From contig NZ_FOBW01000009.1 in the NCBI RefSeq assembly GCF_900109925.1, positions 124,001-188,000 of the forward strand: a stretch of DNA of 64,000 nucleotides, given 5' to 3'. The translations under genes and the position numbers were made by a program. Below the pieces are notes generated by a model. That model was not told where the DNA came from, did not search any database, and worked only from the letters and a program-made list of their open reading frames with translations. This document shows, in pieces, positions 1-8,968 of this stretch. Numbering within the stretch: the first letter of the stretch is position 1; the number at the start of each line of letters is the position of its first letter. The stretch comes from Mesobacillus persicus (GTDB lineage: Bacteria > Bacillota > Bacilli > Bacillales > Cytobacillaceae).

Positions 1-1425
1 GATCGTTTGGGTGTAAAGCCTTTATTCTATGCAGAAACTTCTTCTGGTCTTTTATTTGGTTCAGAACTCAAGGCTATCCTTGCTCACCCTGACGTTAAGT
101 CAGAGGTTAACAGAGAAGGATTAAGTGAATTGTTTGGGCTTGGACCTTCACGAACACCTGGAAGTGGGGTTTTTAAAGGGATTAAAGAATTAAGACCGGC
201 CCATTCGCTTAGCTTTTCAAAAGATGGGATGAAAATTTGGAGATATTGGAATGTAAAAAGTGAGGTTCATAAGGATAATCTTGAAGAAACGACCGAAAAG
301 GTCCGCTACCTATTTACTGATGCGGTAGAACGCCAACTTGTATCTGATGTTCCTCTTACCACATTTTTATCAGGTGGTTTAGATTCTAGTGCCATCACAG
401 CAATAGCTGCAAACAAGTTTGCCCAAGAAGGAAAAGGAAAGTTGCATACGTATTCGGTTGATTACGAGGGAAATGACCAGTTTTTTAAGGCAAATGAATT
501 TCAGCCTAATTCAGATGGGGCTTTTATAAAAAAGATGTCTGAGGCTTTTGACACTGTACATCATAATTGTGTCATTTCACAGCAAAATTTGGCTGACTAT
601 CTTGAAAAGGCCGTGCATTATCGGGACTTACCTGGAATGGCCGATATTGACTCATCTCTTTTGTGGTTCTGTGAAGAAATTAAAAAGGACTTTACAGTGG
701 GGTTGTCTGGGGAATGTGCGGATGAAATTTTTGGTGGATACCCATGGTTTCGCCGTGAAGAGGACTTAAACCGCCCTGGTTTTCCTTGGATGCGTTCAGT
801 CGAAGCTAGACAGGGCCTTCTTAGAAGTCACTGGAGAGAAAAGCTAAACTTAAGAGAGTATATGATGGACAGATATAATGAAACGGTTGCTGAAGTACCA
901 GCGCTCGAGGGTGAAAGTATTCAGGAAGCGCGCAGGAGAGAACTCTTTTATTTAAATATGGTCTGGTTCATGACTACTCTGCTTGACCGGAAGGACCGGA
1001 TGAGTATGGGAGCGAGCCTGGAGGTCCGTGTTCCCTTTGCTGACCACCGTTTAGTAGAATATGTATGGAATATTCCGTGGGAGATGAAGATGCATGGGGA
1101 TCAGGAAAAAGGAATTCTTAGGAAAGCATTAGAGGGCGTCTTACCGAATGAAGTCCTTTATCGAAAGAAAAGCCCTTATCCGAAGACACATAACCCTAAG
1201 TATACGTCAGCAGTTAAAAGTATGTTGTCTGGGTATCTTGAAGATTCGAATAGTGCACTTCATGAGTTTTTTGATCGGAAACAGCTAGTAGAAATGATTG
1301 AAACAAATGGTGACAGTTTTAAGGCGCCATGGTTCGGACAATTAATGACAGGGCCTCAGCTTCTTGCTCATATTGCTCAAATTCATATTTGGTTCAGGGA
1401 CTATAATGTGAACATTGTAGATTAG
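1..1425 (+). CDS. asnB: Asparagine synthetase (glutamine-hydrolysing), 5' truncated by window edge
   Basis: Converts aspartate, glutamine and ATP to asparagine and glutamate in the cytoplasm. The reading frame is open from base 1 and begins with the DRLGVKPL motif of the N-terminal class II glutaminase domain, so the true start and the catalytic N-terminal cysteine lie upstream of the window. The PP-loop ATP-binding motif SGGLDSS of the synthetase domain is encoded near 370-390, followed by the typical LSGECADEIFGGYPWF and RMSMGASLEVRVPF blocks. About 474 residues are visible; family members are around 610-640. A strong terminator follows at once. It could be the sporulation paralogue asnO rather than vegetative asnB; the sequence alone does not decide. 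Confidence 0.93.
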   Translation, partial: DRLGVKPLFYAETSSGLLFGSELKAILAHPDVKSEVNREGLSELFGLGPSRTPGSGVFKGIKELRPAHSLSFSKDGMKIWRYWNVKSEVHKDNLEETTEKVRYLFTDAVERQLVSDVPLTTFLSGGLDSSAITAIAANKFAQEGKGKLHTYSVDYEGNDQFFKANEFQPNSDGAFIKKMSEAFDTVHHNCVISQQNLADYLEKAVHYRDLPGMADIDSSLLWFCEEIKKDFTVGLSGECADEIFGGYPWFRREEDLNRPGFPWMRSVEARQGLLRSHWREKLNLREYMMDRYNETVAEVPALEGESIQEARRRELFYLNMVWFMTTLLDRKDRMSMGASLEVRVPFADHRLVEYVWNIPWEMKMHGDQEKGILRKALEGVLPNEVLYRKKSPYPKTHNPKYTSAVKSMLSGYLEDSNSALHEFFDRKQLVEMIETNGDSFKAPWFGQLMTGPQLLAHIAQIHIWFRDYNVNIVD

Positions 1426-1433
1426 AGTGCGAT

Positions 1434-1460
1434 CCCCCGTTTAAAAAAAACGGGGTTTTT
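1434..1460 (+). terminator. Rho-independent terminator of asnB
   Basis: CCCCGTTT pairs with AAACGGGG and is followed directly by a run of five T. It begins 9 bp after the asnB stop codon. Confidence 0.85.
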
Positions 1461-1600
1461 CTTTGTTCAATTGACATACTAAAGGTTTCAATAACATGTA
1501 TTTGGTCCAACCAAGTTTGACGTCTTAAAGGACAAAGGATAATCTATAAAAGGAAGGTGTAATTTGATTGACTTTAATGGATTTTGAGGAGGAAACGGGG

Positions 1601-3127
1601 ATGAATAAAGCGCTATATGCTATCATCACATTACCATTGCTTTTTTTATTTGCCCTCCCTGTGGCTTCACAGGAAAAGGCGGAACGTAACTGGCAAGATG
1701 AAACGATCTACTCAATTATGATCGACCGTTTTAACAACGGAGATAATAGCAATGATTTTGAAGTTGATACGAGAAATCCACTTGCTTATCATGGCGGTGA
1801 TTTCGAAGGGGTTATCATGCAATTAGATTACATAAAAGATATGGGATTTACTACGATTCTTCTATCTCCCATTTTTGATAATAACGAAAGTGGGTACCAT
1901 GGCTACGCAGTAAATGACTTCTATATGCCAGACGAGCACTTTGGAAGTATGGAGAGCTTTAAGACACTTGTGAACGAGGCTCATGAAAGGGATATGAAAG
2001 TTGTCATTGATTTCGTGGTTAATTATGTAGGATCAGATCATGTATGGACGAAGGACCCGGGTAAAAAGGATTGGTTTCTTCAAACTGAGGAAATGACGCA
2101 TCAGAATCAACTTGCCTTTCCTTGGCTTGAGGGCTTGCATGAATTGAATTTAGCCAATCCTGAAGTACAAGAGTATTTGGTTGATGCTGCAACATGGTGG
2201 GTTAAGGAAACCGGAATTGATGGATATCGACTAGAATCTGTTAATCAAGTTCCCGGTGATTTTTGGAGTGATTTCTCCAGAGCTGTTAAAGAGGTAAATT
2301 CAGACATTTACTTATTAGGTGAAGTGGCACCAGAGGATAGTAGCTCGATCATGGACCATGAAAAAAGTGGAATAAATGGGTTTTCTGATTATACTTTTAA
2401 TCAACCGCTGAGGGCTGCATTTGCTCAACCTGATCAACCGATGACCGAGTTGATTTCAGCGATTACGGAAAAGGAACAGCTGTATAAAGATCCATCCCTT
2501 GTTGTGAAATTTTTGGATAATCATCATACGTCAAGATTCACAACAGATGCAGCGAACCTAAATGAGCATCCTGGTGCTAGGTGGAAAATGGCTCTAACTT
2601 ACTTATATACTACACCTGGTATTCCAATGGTGTTTTATGGAAGCGAGATTGCACTTTCCGGTGGAGAGGCACCGGACAATTTTCAACAAATGAATTTCAT
2701 GACGGACAAGGAGCTAGTGGATTATATTACCCAATTGGGGGAAATACGTGGGGAACTTCCTTCATTATCTAGAGGTTCCTTTGAGCTACTGCACGAAAAA
2801 GATGGCTTAGCAGTATATAAACGTGAATATGAAGGCGAAATCTCTGTAATAGCGATTAATAATACTTCTGGAACCCAAAGTGTTGATATTTCTGCCCAGA
2901 ACCTTAAAGAGGACATGGAGCTGCGAGGAATGCTTAACGGTGATTTAGTACGAAGTAACGAGGGCAACTATAAAATTGTACTTGACCGGGAAGAGGCCGA
3001 GGTCTATGTTTTGTCTGAAAGAACTGGGATAAACGTTGCCTATTTAATAGCAATGGTGGTTGTTGTCCTGTTGTTTATCGTATTTATTACTCTTCTTAAA
3101 AGAAGAGCGAGAAACGGGTCTAACTAG
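1601..3127 (+). CDS. Membrane-anchored GH13 (alpha-amylase-like) protein with altered catalytic motifs
   Basis: A 508-residue protein with the alpha-amylase (GH13) barrel. An upstream in-frame TTG at 1568 lacks a good ribosome site; ATG 1601 follows GAGGAGG, so I chose it. Residues 1-24 look like a signal peptide (cleavage near VAS-QE). A hydrophobic segment (VAYLIAMVVVVLLFIVF) near the C-terminus followed by KRRAR suggests anchoring with the domain outside the cell. The GH13 landmarks are recognisable but changed. Region I reads VVNY where NH is usual. Region II reads GYRLES, with Glu where the nucleophile Asp is expected. Region IV reads FLDNHH, with His in place of the transition-state Asp. 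The acid/base Glu (LLGEVA) is kept. Family membership is clear; normal hydrolase activity is doubtful. Confidence 0.85.
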   Translation: MNKALYAIITLPLLFLFALPVASQEKAERNWQDETIYSIMIDRFNNGDNSNDFEVDTRNPLAYHGGDFEGVIMQLDYIKDMGFTTILLSPIFDNNESGYHGYAVNDFYMPDEHFGSMESFKTLVNEAHERDMKVVIDFVVNYVGSDHVWTKDPGKKDWFLQTEEMTHQNQLAFPWLEGLHELNLANPEVQEYLVDAATWWVKETGIDGYRLESVNQVPGDFWSDFSRAVKEVNSDIYLLGEVAPEDSSSIMDHEKSGINGFSDYTFNQPLRAAFAQPDQPMTELISAITEKEQLYKDPSLVVKFLDNHHTSRFTTDAANLNEHPGARWKMALTYLYTTPGIPMVFYGSEIALSGGEAPDNFQQMNFMTDKELVDYITQLGEIRGELPSLSRGSFELLHEKDGLAVYKREYEGEISVIAINNTSGTQSVDISAQNLKEDMELRGMLNGDLVRSNEGNYKIVLDREEAEVYVLSERTGINVAYLIAMVVVVLLFIVFITLLKRRARNGSN

Positions 3128-3157
3128 TAAAGTAAGATAAAGAATAGCAGTTATTTC

Positions 3158-3190
3158 GTGGCGTGAATCCTAGGATTCACGCCACATTAT
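3158..3190. terminator. Strong hairpin between convergent genes
   Basis: A perfect inverted repeat with 13-bp arms (GTGGCGTGAATCC and its complement) and a TA loop, followed by a T-rich stretch. It lies between the GH13 gene and the convergent SDR gene and probably ends transcription from the left, perhaps from both sides. Confidence 0.7.
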
Positions 3191-3213
3191 TTTACTTGTA
3201 TCCACCAATATGT

Positions 3214-4077
3214 CTAGCCGTTAATAATCGTCCCACCATTGACATGAATGGTCTGTCCGCTTACGTAGGAAGAATCCTCACTAGCAAGGTAAACATATGC
3301 CGGGGCAAGTTCATGCGGCTGTCCAGCCCTGCCTAACGGTGTGTTAGACCCGAAGCTCGCCACTTGATCTTCAGAAAAAGTGGAAGGGATTAGCGGAGTC
3401 CAAATGGGACCAGGAGCAACACTATTTACTCGGACTTCGTCTTTAGCTAGAGACATTGCCAGCGAACGTGTGAAAGAGACAATGGCACCTTTCGTAGAAG
3501 AATAGTCAATCAATTGTTCATGCCCTTTATAGGCGGTTATGGAGGAGGTATTGATAATCGCACTACCTTTCTTTAAATGGGGTAGGGCGGCTTTAGTTAG
3601 GTAAAACATTGAGAAGATATTTGTTCGAAATGTTTTCTCAAGTTGATCTGCTGAGATATCGATGATACTTTTTTGTGGATGCTGTTCTGCAGCGTTGTTG
3701 ACTAGGATATCAAGTTTTCCAAACTTTTCAATGGTTTGCGCAATTGTCTCCTTACAAAAAGATTCATCGCCGATATCCCCTGCAATCAGTAGGCATTTTT
3801 GACCTTCAGCCTCTATAAGGGCTTTTGTTTCTTGTGCGTCTTTGTTTTCTTCGAGGTAAACAATCGAAACATCCGCACCTTCTTTGGCAAAATAGATGGC
3901 TACTGACTTCCCAATGCCACTATCCCCACCAGTAATAAGTGCGACCTTGTTTTTTAATTTACCGGAACCTGTATAATTAGGGTCTACTGAAATTGGCTCT
4001 GGACGCATCTCGTCCTCTGTCCCAGGCTGGTGGGTTTGATGTTGAGGTGGAAATGTTTGTTTTTGATTTTCGGTCAT
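3214..4077 (-). CDS. SDR family NAD(P)-dependent oxidoreductase (YhdF/YhxC-like)
   Basis: A 287-residue short-chain dehydrogenase. After a hydrophilic extension of about 45 residues rich in Gln, His and Pro come the cofactor motif TGGDSGIGKS, the NNAA motif, the catalytic Ser (NTSS) and the YSSTK active-site Tyr/Lys pair. The extension plus the EDEMRPEP stretch is typical of the Bacillus group of general-stress SDRs; the substrate is unknown. ATG 4077 sits 8 bp after AGGAG; the GTG at 4086 overlaps that ribosome site and is less likely. The gene is convergent with the GH13 gene and followed by the hairpin at 3158. Confidence 0.9.
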   Translation of the reverse strand: MTENQKQTFPPQHQTHQPGTEDEMRPEPISVDPNYTGSGKLKNKVALITGGDSGIGKSVAIYFAKEGADVSIVYLEENKDAQETKALIEAEGQKCLLIAGDIGDESFCKETIAQTIEKFGKLDILVNNAAEQHPQKSIIDISADQLEKTFRTNIFSMFYLTKAALPHLKKGSAIINTSSITAYKGHEQLIDYSSTKGAIVSFTRSLAMSLAKDEVRVNSVAPGPIWTPLIPSTFSEDQVASFGSNTPLGRAGQPHELAPAYVYLASEDSSYVSGQTIHVNGGTIING

Positions 4078-4152
4078 GTGGCTCACTCCTATCCATTAGT
4101 CCATTTTTTATATTTCTGTCTAAGCGAGAAAAAAACACATGGGAATAAATAC

Positions 4153-4339
4153 AAAGGCTCTTTTCACAAACTTGTTTTGCTTTTAAAGAGTAAAAACTAT
4201 TAATTGAGCTCATTCTGAGCTATATAAAGCAATCACTAATGAGAAAAGGGCTTATAAACGAATTGACCCATAATTACTAGCTATTCTTACGCTTAAAATC
4301 GGCTTTAGGATTTTAGCAACAATCTTTAGGGAAACAGCC
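4153..4339 (-). repeat. MITE-like intergenic repeat, copy 1 (minus orientation)
   Basis: Read on the minus strand this about 187-bp segment starts GGCTGTTTCC...AGATTGTTG, contains an AAAATC...GATTTTAA inverted pair and ends AACAAGTTTGTGAAAAGAGCC. The same layout recurs at 34049, 37285, 41326 and 48268. It occupies the whole gap between the SDR gene and the yajQ terminator. Confidence 0.65.
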
Positions 4340-4343
4340 AATA

Positions 4344-4373
4344 CAAAAAAACAGTCCCAAAGAGGAACTGTTT
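4344..4373 (-). terminator. Rho-independent terminator of yajQ
   Basis: On the minus strand AACAGTTCC pairs with GGGACTGTT (one G-T pair), with a loop of TCTTT and a tail of seven T, 20 bp after the yajQ stop. Confidence 0.85.
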
Positions 4374-4392
4374 CTCGCTTTTTCTTTTCAGT

Positions 4393-4884
4393 TTAGCGGT
4401 AATTCATAAATTGTACATCAACAGTTAAGTCAGCCTCTTTGACTGCAGAAATAATCTGTTGAAGGTCATCTCTATTTTTACCAGTCACACGAACCTGATC
4501 ATCCTGCACTTGACTTTTTACTTTTAGACCGCTGTTTTTGATAAGAGCTGTTATTTTTTTCGCGTTTTCCTTGTCAATACCAGAGATAAGTTTCGCACGT
4601 TGACGAACAGTTCCACCTGATGCGCCTTCGACTTTTCCATAATCAAGGTTTTTTACAGGAACACCACGCTTAATGAGTTTTCCTAGCAAGACATCCTTTA
4701 ATTGCTCTAGCTTGTACTCATCATCAGAAATAAGGACTAACTCTTCCTTATCAAGACTGATGTCACTTTTGCTCCCTTTAAAGTCATAGCGAGTACCGAT
4801 TTCCTTCATTGCAATATTAATCGCATTTGTTACTTCAGATAGATCAACTTTGGATACAATATCAAATGAACTCTCTTTTGACAT
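4393..4884 (-). CDS. yajQ: YajQ family nucleotide-binding protein
   Basis: A 163-residue cytosolic protein matching the usual YajQ length, with the N-terminal [15 protein letters not shown] block, the RYDFKGS motif and the C-terminal [17 protein letters not shown] block. Family members bind nucleotides, and some bind cyclic di-GMP; the role in Bacillaceae is unsettled. ATG 4884 is 6 bp from GGAGG; an in-frame TTG at 4890 is too close to it. It is transcribed divergently from cvfB, with about 100 bp between the starts. Confidence 0.93.
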   Translation of the reverse strand: MSKESSFDIVSKVDLSEVTNAINIAMKEIGTRYDFKGSKSDISLDKEELVLISDDEYKLEQLKDVLLGKLIKRGVPVKNLDYGKVEGASGGTVRQRAKLISGIDKENAKKITALIKNSGLKVKSQVQDDQVRVTGKNRDDLQQIISAVKEADLTVDVQFMNYR

Positions 4885-4988
4885 ACTCAACCTCCGAAAA
4901 CATTTTTCATCCTGGCTTTATTATAGTAAAATATATCAGTTCAAACAACTTTTTGGAGATAATACCATTCATATACAGGAGGATGATC

Positions 4989-5846
4989 ATGACTCTACAA
5001 GAGTATACAGGTCGTACAGTGGAATTAACAGTCGCACGGATATCAGAATTCGGGTATTTTTTAACGGACGGACAAGAAGATGTGCTTCTTCATCGCAATG
5101 AAACCAATCTTGAGTTGGAGGAGGGAGAGAAGGTAAAAGTATTTCTCTACGTTGACTCTAGAGGAAGACAAACAGCAACAACAACCATGCCCACCGTTAC
5201 TGTTGGGGAGTATGCTTGGGTTCCTGTCGTAGATGTAATGCCGGATACCGGAGTATTTTTAGGTATAGGGATTAGTAAGGACATCCTACTCGGAAAAGAT
5301 GATTTACCTGTTTTGGAATCCGTGTGGCCCCAAAAGGGAGACATGGTTTATATCACGCTAAGAGTAAACAGGAATAATCTTATTTATGCTCGTATGGCTA
5401 GTGACCAGGTGATTCAGGACATCTCAAGCCCTGCAACAAGACAAGATTTTAATAAGAATGTTCATGGGTATATTTATCGTACAGCGAGAGTGGGAAGTTG
5501 GATGATTACTGCCGAAGGCTTTAAAGGCTTCATTCACGAATCACAACGAATAGTCGAGCCAAGAGTTGGTGAAAAAGTAGAAGGACGTATCATCGATATA
5601 AAAGAAGATGGTACCGTTAATATTTCGTTATTGCCGAGAAAACAGGAAGCGTTGGATAAAGATGCTGAAAAAATTCTCGAGTACCTAGAATCTCGTAACG
5701 GGGCAATGCCATATAGTGATAAAAGTATGGCAGAGGATATTAATGATCGTTTTGGTTTAAGCAAGTCTTCATTTAAAAGAGCGCTTGGTAAGCTTATGAA
5801 AGAAGGAAGAGTTTATCAAGAAGAAGGTTGGACTTATAAAAAATAA
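4989..5846 (+). CDS. cvfB: S1 RNA-binding domain protein CvfB (YitL)
   Basis: A 285-residue RNA-binding protein of the CvfB/YitL family, which in staphylococci influences virulence gene expression. It holds three S1-like OB folds (residues about 5-60, 65-135 and 145-215) and a C-terminal winged-helix segment (about 225-285, ending RVYQEEGWTYKK). Upstream in-frame starts exist from 4827, but ATG 4989 is preceded by AGGAGGATGATC, so I chose it. A strong terminator overlaps the stop codon. Confidence 0.92.
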   Translation: MTLQEYTGRTVELTVARISEFGYFLTDGQEDVLLHRNETNLELEEGEKVKVFLYVDSRGRQTATTTMPTVTVGEYAWVPVVDVMPDTGVFLGIGISKDILLGKDDLPVLESVWPQKGDMVYITLRVNRNNLIYARMASDQVIQDISSPATRQDFNKNVHGYIYRTARVGSWMITAEGFKGFIHESQRIVEPRVGEKVEGRIIDIKEDGTVNISLLPRKQEALDKDAEKILEYLESRNGAMPYSDKSMAEDINDRFGLSKSSFKRALGKLMKEGRVYQEEGWTYKK

Positions 5847-5875
5847 AAGCGGCCAAACGGCCGCTTTTATTTTTT
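5845..5875 (+). terminator. Rho-independent terminator of cvfB
   Basis: AAAAGCGGCC pairs with GGCCGCTTTT around a short AAAC loop, followed by ATTTTTT. The stem starts within the stop codon. Confidence 0.9.
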
Positions 5876-5887
5876 AGCAGTAAAGGT

Positions 5888-6019
5888 TTATAGATGATCC
5901 GTTTTCTTTGAATACTGGTTTTTCCCTGCTTTACGGTTTTTTTCCGCTAACATATTTTTTTCGTGTCGGAAAGCATTGTTGTCTTGTGCCTTTTTATCAT
6001 TATCAGAAGTACGCGGCAT
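5888..6019 (-). CDS. Small basic hydrophilic protein, DUF3941-like
   Basis: A 43-residue open frame starting MPRTSDNDKKAQDNN and ending QYSKKTDHL, rich in Lys, Asn and Arg. ATG 6019 is 7 bp after AAGGGAG; a second ATG at 6025 is too close to it. The composition and the KQYSKKTDHL-type end resemble the short DUF3941 proteins of Bacillaceae, whose function is unknown. I made that link from memory of the family, so it is tentative, but the ribosome site and clean frame support a real gene. Confidence 0.6.
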   Translation of the reverse strand: MPRTSDNDKKAQDNNAFRHEKNMLAEKNRKAGKNQYSKKTDHL

Positions 6020-6078
6020 TGTCATTCTCCCTTCTAACTGTTTTCAGTTTAGCTTTCCTGTTTAGGAAAAGAAGTATG

Positions 6079-6106
6079 CAAAAGGCCCACGCTAACACGT
6101 GAGCCT
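6079..6106 (-). terminator. Hairpin downstream of degV-like gene
   Basis: On the minus strand AAAGGCTCACG can pair with CGTGGGCCTTT (one mismatch), followed by a short T run. It lies about 90 bp past the yitS stop and may end that transcript. Confidence 0.45.
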
Positions 6107-6196
6107 TTGTAAACCTTTCACTTAGGGTGTTGTTTTCAGTCAAGCGCCTTTCGTTCCGATCAACGGTAAGCAAAATCAACAAATCCCTTAACAGAG

Positions 6197-7045
6197 TTAA
6201 TTTAAAAAGAAAATTGCAATTGTACCAGGACCTGTATGTGATCCGATTGTAGCTCCTACAGAGGTGATTTTGACATCTTTAGGATTAAATTCATTTACGA
6301 TTTTTTTCTTCATTTCGTTTGCCGTTTCCAAATCATCTGCATGGCTAATCCCAATCATCTGGTTTTCAAGATTGGCCCCTCTTTGTTTCATCAATTCAAT
6401 GATTCGATTTAATAATTTTTTCTTCCCGCGAATTTTTTCAATTGGAACGAGCTTCCCATCCTCCATATTAAGAAGAGGTTTAATATTCAATAGTCCGCCA
6501 AGGAAAGCCGAAGACTTCGAAAGACGGCCTCCTTTTGCAAGGTAATCTAAATCCTCGACAGTAAATAAGGCCTCCATATGGTCTTTTCTAAAATTAATAT
6601 CGTTAATTATCTCTTCTTTTGACGTTTCATTAGAAGCTAAACGTGCAGCTTCCATGACGATGAGGCCGACACCAAGGGAAGCACCCTTCGTGTCAATAAT
6701 CGTTAAGTCAAGTTCAGGGTATTCCTCTCTGACCTGGTCGGCAACCATGACTGCGGTTTGGTAGGTACCTGATAATTCCGATGTGAAGGATATGTAGATG
6801 CCTTGTTGGTTATTTTTAGCTAAGTCAACAAAAGCCTCTTTAAATCTTAATTGTGAAGGTTGAGATGTTTTAGGATGATTACCTGCACGGATACTATCAT
6901 AGACTTCTATAGGTTGAATTGTTTCAAGGTCTTCAAACTCATTCTCATCTATAAGTACTTTTAAGGGGATCATAGTCACATTGTGTTGTTCAAAGAACTC
7001 AATCGGTAAATCACAGGCGCTATCAGCTAAAATTTTCACTGCCAT
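6197..7045 (-). CDS. yitS: DegV family fatty acid-binding protein (YitS-like)
   Basis: A 282-residue DegV-fold protein. DegV/FakB proteins bind fatty acids and, in organisms with FakA, present them for phosphorylation. The N-terminal ILADSACDLP motif, the TSQPS ligand-loop motif, the LDYLAKGGRLSKSSAF block and the C-terminal IGSHTGPGTIAIFF block are all present. The length fits B. subtilis YitS, and the place between cvfB and yitT matches that genome. ATG 7045 is taken; the GTG at 7057 overlaps the AAGAAGG ribosome site. Confidence 0.9.
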   Translation of the reverse strand: MAVKILADSACDLPIEFFEQHNVTMIPLKVLIDENEFEDLETIQPIEVYDSIRAGNHPKTSQPSQLRFKEAFVDLAKNNQQGIYISFTSELSGTYQTAVMVADQVREEYPELDLTIIDTKGASLGVGLIVMEAARLASNETSKEEIINDINFRKDHMEALFTVEDLDYLAKGGRLSKSSAFLGGLLNIKPLLNMEDGKLVPIEKIRGKKKLLNRIIELMKQRGANLENQMIGISHADDLETANEMKKKIVNEFNPKDVKITSVGATIGSHTGPGTIAIFFLN

Positions 7046-7176
7046 AAACCTATTCACCTTCTTTCTAACTGTTTTTATGCTCTTAGTTTAGCGGTTAAAT
7101 TTGAAAAAAACAATTATAAGTATTGATATTAGGCAATTTAGGGAAAAACATACAAAAGAAGGTTAGGAGGAAAGAA

Positions 7177-8019
7177 ATGATTTGGTTAAATACAAAGATT
7201 TTTATCATCGTTCTGTTTGGGGCAATCTTAAATGCTATCGCAATGAACTTCTTTTTAATTCCTGCAAACGTCTATGCTAGTGGTTTCACGGGATTTGCTC
7301 AATTAATATCAAGTATTCTTGGTGAGTTTGCTCCATTTCAACTTTCCACAGGAATCCTGCTCTTTCTTTTGAATGTACCTGTTATCATTCTTGGATGGAA
7401 AAAGGTTGGAAGGTCGTTCACCATTTACAGCTTCATTTCTGTGTTACTCATGTCTTTTTTTATGGAAATGATTCCGATTATTCAGGTATCAAGTGATATC
7501 CTTCTTAATGCAGTTTTTGGCGGAGTAATCGCTGCAATTGGTGTCGGTCTTACATTAAAATGGGGTGCTTCTACTGGTGGAATGGATATTGTCGCAATGG
7601 TCTTATCGAGGATGCAGGATCGACCTGTAGGTACATACTTCTTTACTTTAAATAGCATTATTATCGTTACAGCAGGTTTTCTCTATGGTTGGGAAAAGGC
7701 ATTATATACACTTGTTCAACTATATGTTTCCACACGGGTCATTGATGCAATCCATACAAGGCATGAGAAATTAACAGCAATGATTGTTACTCAAAAAGCC
7801 AATGACCTTAAAAAGGCCATTCACAGCCGGTTATCAAGAGGAATAACGACGGTCCCCGCAAAGGGCGGATTTACAAATGAAGACAGGGATATGATGTTCA
7901 TCGTCATTACCCGTTATGAGTTATTTGATTTACAAAGGGTAATTAAGGACGTGGACCCACAAGCTTTTACCAACATTGTGGAAACGACAGGGATTTTTGG
8001 ATTCTTTCGTAGAGAGTAA
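7177..8019 (+). CDS. yitT: YitT family membrane protein
   Basis: A 280-residue integral membrane protein with about five N-terminal transmembrane helices (residues 10-195) and a C-terminal cytosolic DUF2179 domain (LTAMIVTQKANDLKKAIHSRLSRGITTVPAKGG). Its function is unknown; it is probably a transporter or membrane sensor. ATG 7177 follows TTAGGAGGAAAGAA; an upstream in-frame start at 7123 lacks a ribosome site. Divergent from yitS, as in B. subtilis. Confidence 0.92.
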   Translation: MIWLNTKIFIIVLFGAILNAIAMNFFLIPANVYASGFTGFAQLISSILGEFAPFQLSTGILLFLLNVPVIILGWKKVGRSFTIYSFISVLLMSFFMEMIPIIQVSSDILLNAVFGGVIAAIGVGLTLKWGASTGGMDIVAMVLSRMQDRPVGTYFFTLNSIIIVTAGFLYGWEKALYTLVQLYVSTRVIDAIHTRHEKLTAMIVTQKANDLKKAIHSRLSRGITTVPAKGGFTNEDRDMMFIVITRYELFDLQRVIKDVDPQAFTNIVETTGIFGFFRRE

Positions 8020-8067
8020 TGCGTAAAGTTTGAGATAGAGTCTGATAAAAGATAGAAGAGGTGAAAT

Positions 8068-8826
8068 ATGCGCAAAATTTACCTAACCTTTTTACTGATA
8101 TTTTTATTCATAAGTACCCAAATAGCCCCCATTTATGGAAAGGAAAACACGGTAGCAGATAAAGTGAGTTTTTTTATCGATGCCAACGCAACTCCTAAGA
8201 AGATCACTTTCGAAATTGTACTTAGGAATGAGAGCGATGCTTTACTAAACATTGAATTTCCAACTTCGCAGATTTACGATATTGTTCTTAAGGATAAGGA
8301 TGGAAAAGAAGTCTTTCATCTCTCTGAAGAAAAGAGTTATGCACAGGTGTTGAAACATGTTCAGCTTGACCTTGGAAAAGCAATTCGTTGGGAGGAAACG
8401 TTAGAATCCCACGGGCTACCCGAGGGAGAATATGAGGTTTATGCTGAATTAAAGGCCAAAAGAATTAATACTCATGAAGCTGGTGCCATAACCGATAAAA
8501 AGAGGATTCAAATTCCTCCGGATCATCCAGTCTTTAAGAATGTTCAAGTAAGGGGAGAAAAGGGTTCCTACCAAGTCGAAGGCAAGGCTTGTACAACTAA
8601 TGAAAATACATTCTATACTGTAGAAGACGGGCATAACCAGCAAATAGGAGAAACGAAACTAAGGTTGCAGAATGGACCTTCTGAGTGCAAATCCTTTGTT
8701 CTCCAAGTATCAGTTCCTGTTAATGAGCTGCCACAAAATGGATCTTTAATTCTAAATCTTTATGAACGAGATCAAGAGGGGAATATCATTCATAATTATC
8801 CTAGTATATTGGAAATATTTTATTGA
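8068..8826 (+). CDS. Secreted BsuPI-type proteinase-inhibitor-like protein with a C-terminal Gmad2-like domain
   Basis: A 252-residue protein beginning with a signal peptide (hydrophobic residues 5-20, cleavage near IYG-KE). Residues about 30-130 match the BsuPI fold of the B. subtilis intracellular proteinase inhibitor Ipi (LRNESDALLNIEFPTSQIYD, WEETLESHGLPEGEYEVYA). Residues about 155-252 resemble the immunoglobulin-like Gmad2 domain of spore germination proteins (VEGKA start, LYERDQEGNII end). Its place between yitT and yitU is exactly that of ipi in B. subtilis, but Ipi is about 120 residues and has no signal peptide. Target protease, if any, unknown. Confidence 0.75.
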   Translation: MRKIYLTFLLIFLFISTQIAPIYGKENTVADKVSFFIDANATPKKITFEIVLRNESDALLNIEFPTSQIYDIVLKDKDGKEVFHLSEEKSYAQVLKHVQLDLGKAIRWEETLESHGLPEGEYEVYAELKAKRINTHEAGAITDKKRIQIPPDHPVFKNVQVRGEKGSYQVEGKACTTNENTFYTVEDGHNQQIGETKLRLQNGPSECKSFVLQVSVPVNELPQNGSLILNLYERDQEGNIIHNYPSILEIFY

Positions 8827-8931
8827 AAAGGCTATTTCCGCATACTTTGTTGTTTTTAAACATTATTAGTGTTCGAAGCGCAATTTATGGAGCAATTTAT
8901 ATTCCCCTATTTTAAAACAAGCATTGAAAAA

Positions 8932-8967
8932 GATAGAAAGCTGACACAATTGTGTCAGCTTTCTATC
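8932..8967. terminator. Perfect 36-bp palindromic hairpin between convergent genes
   Basis: Arms of 18 bp (GATAGAAAGCTGACACAA and complement) with no spacer, centred at 8949/8950. It lies 2 bp from the stop codon of the DUF3813 gene and about 105 bp after the ipi-like gene, so it can end transcription from both sides, though the T tails are short. Confidence 0.75.
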
Positions 8968-8968
8968 G

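Noticed and set aside
5908-6102. 64-codon plus-strand frame after cvfB
   Set aside because: Overlaps a better supported small gene on the minus strand (5888-6019) and has no ribosome site.
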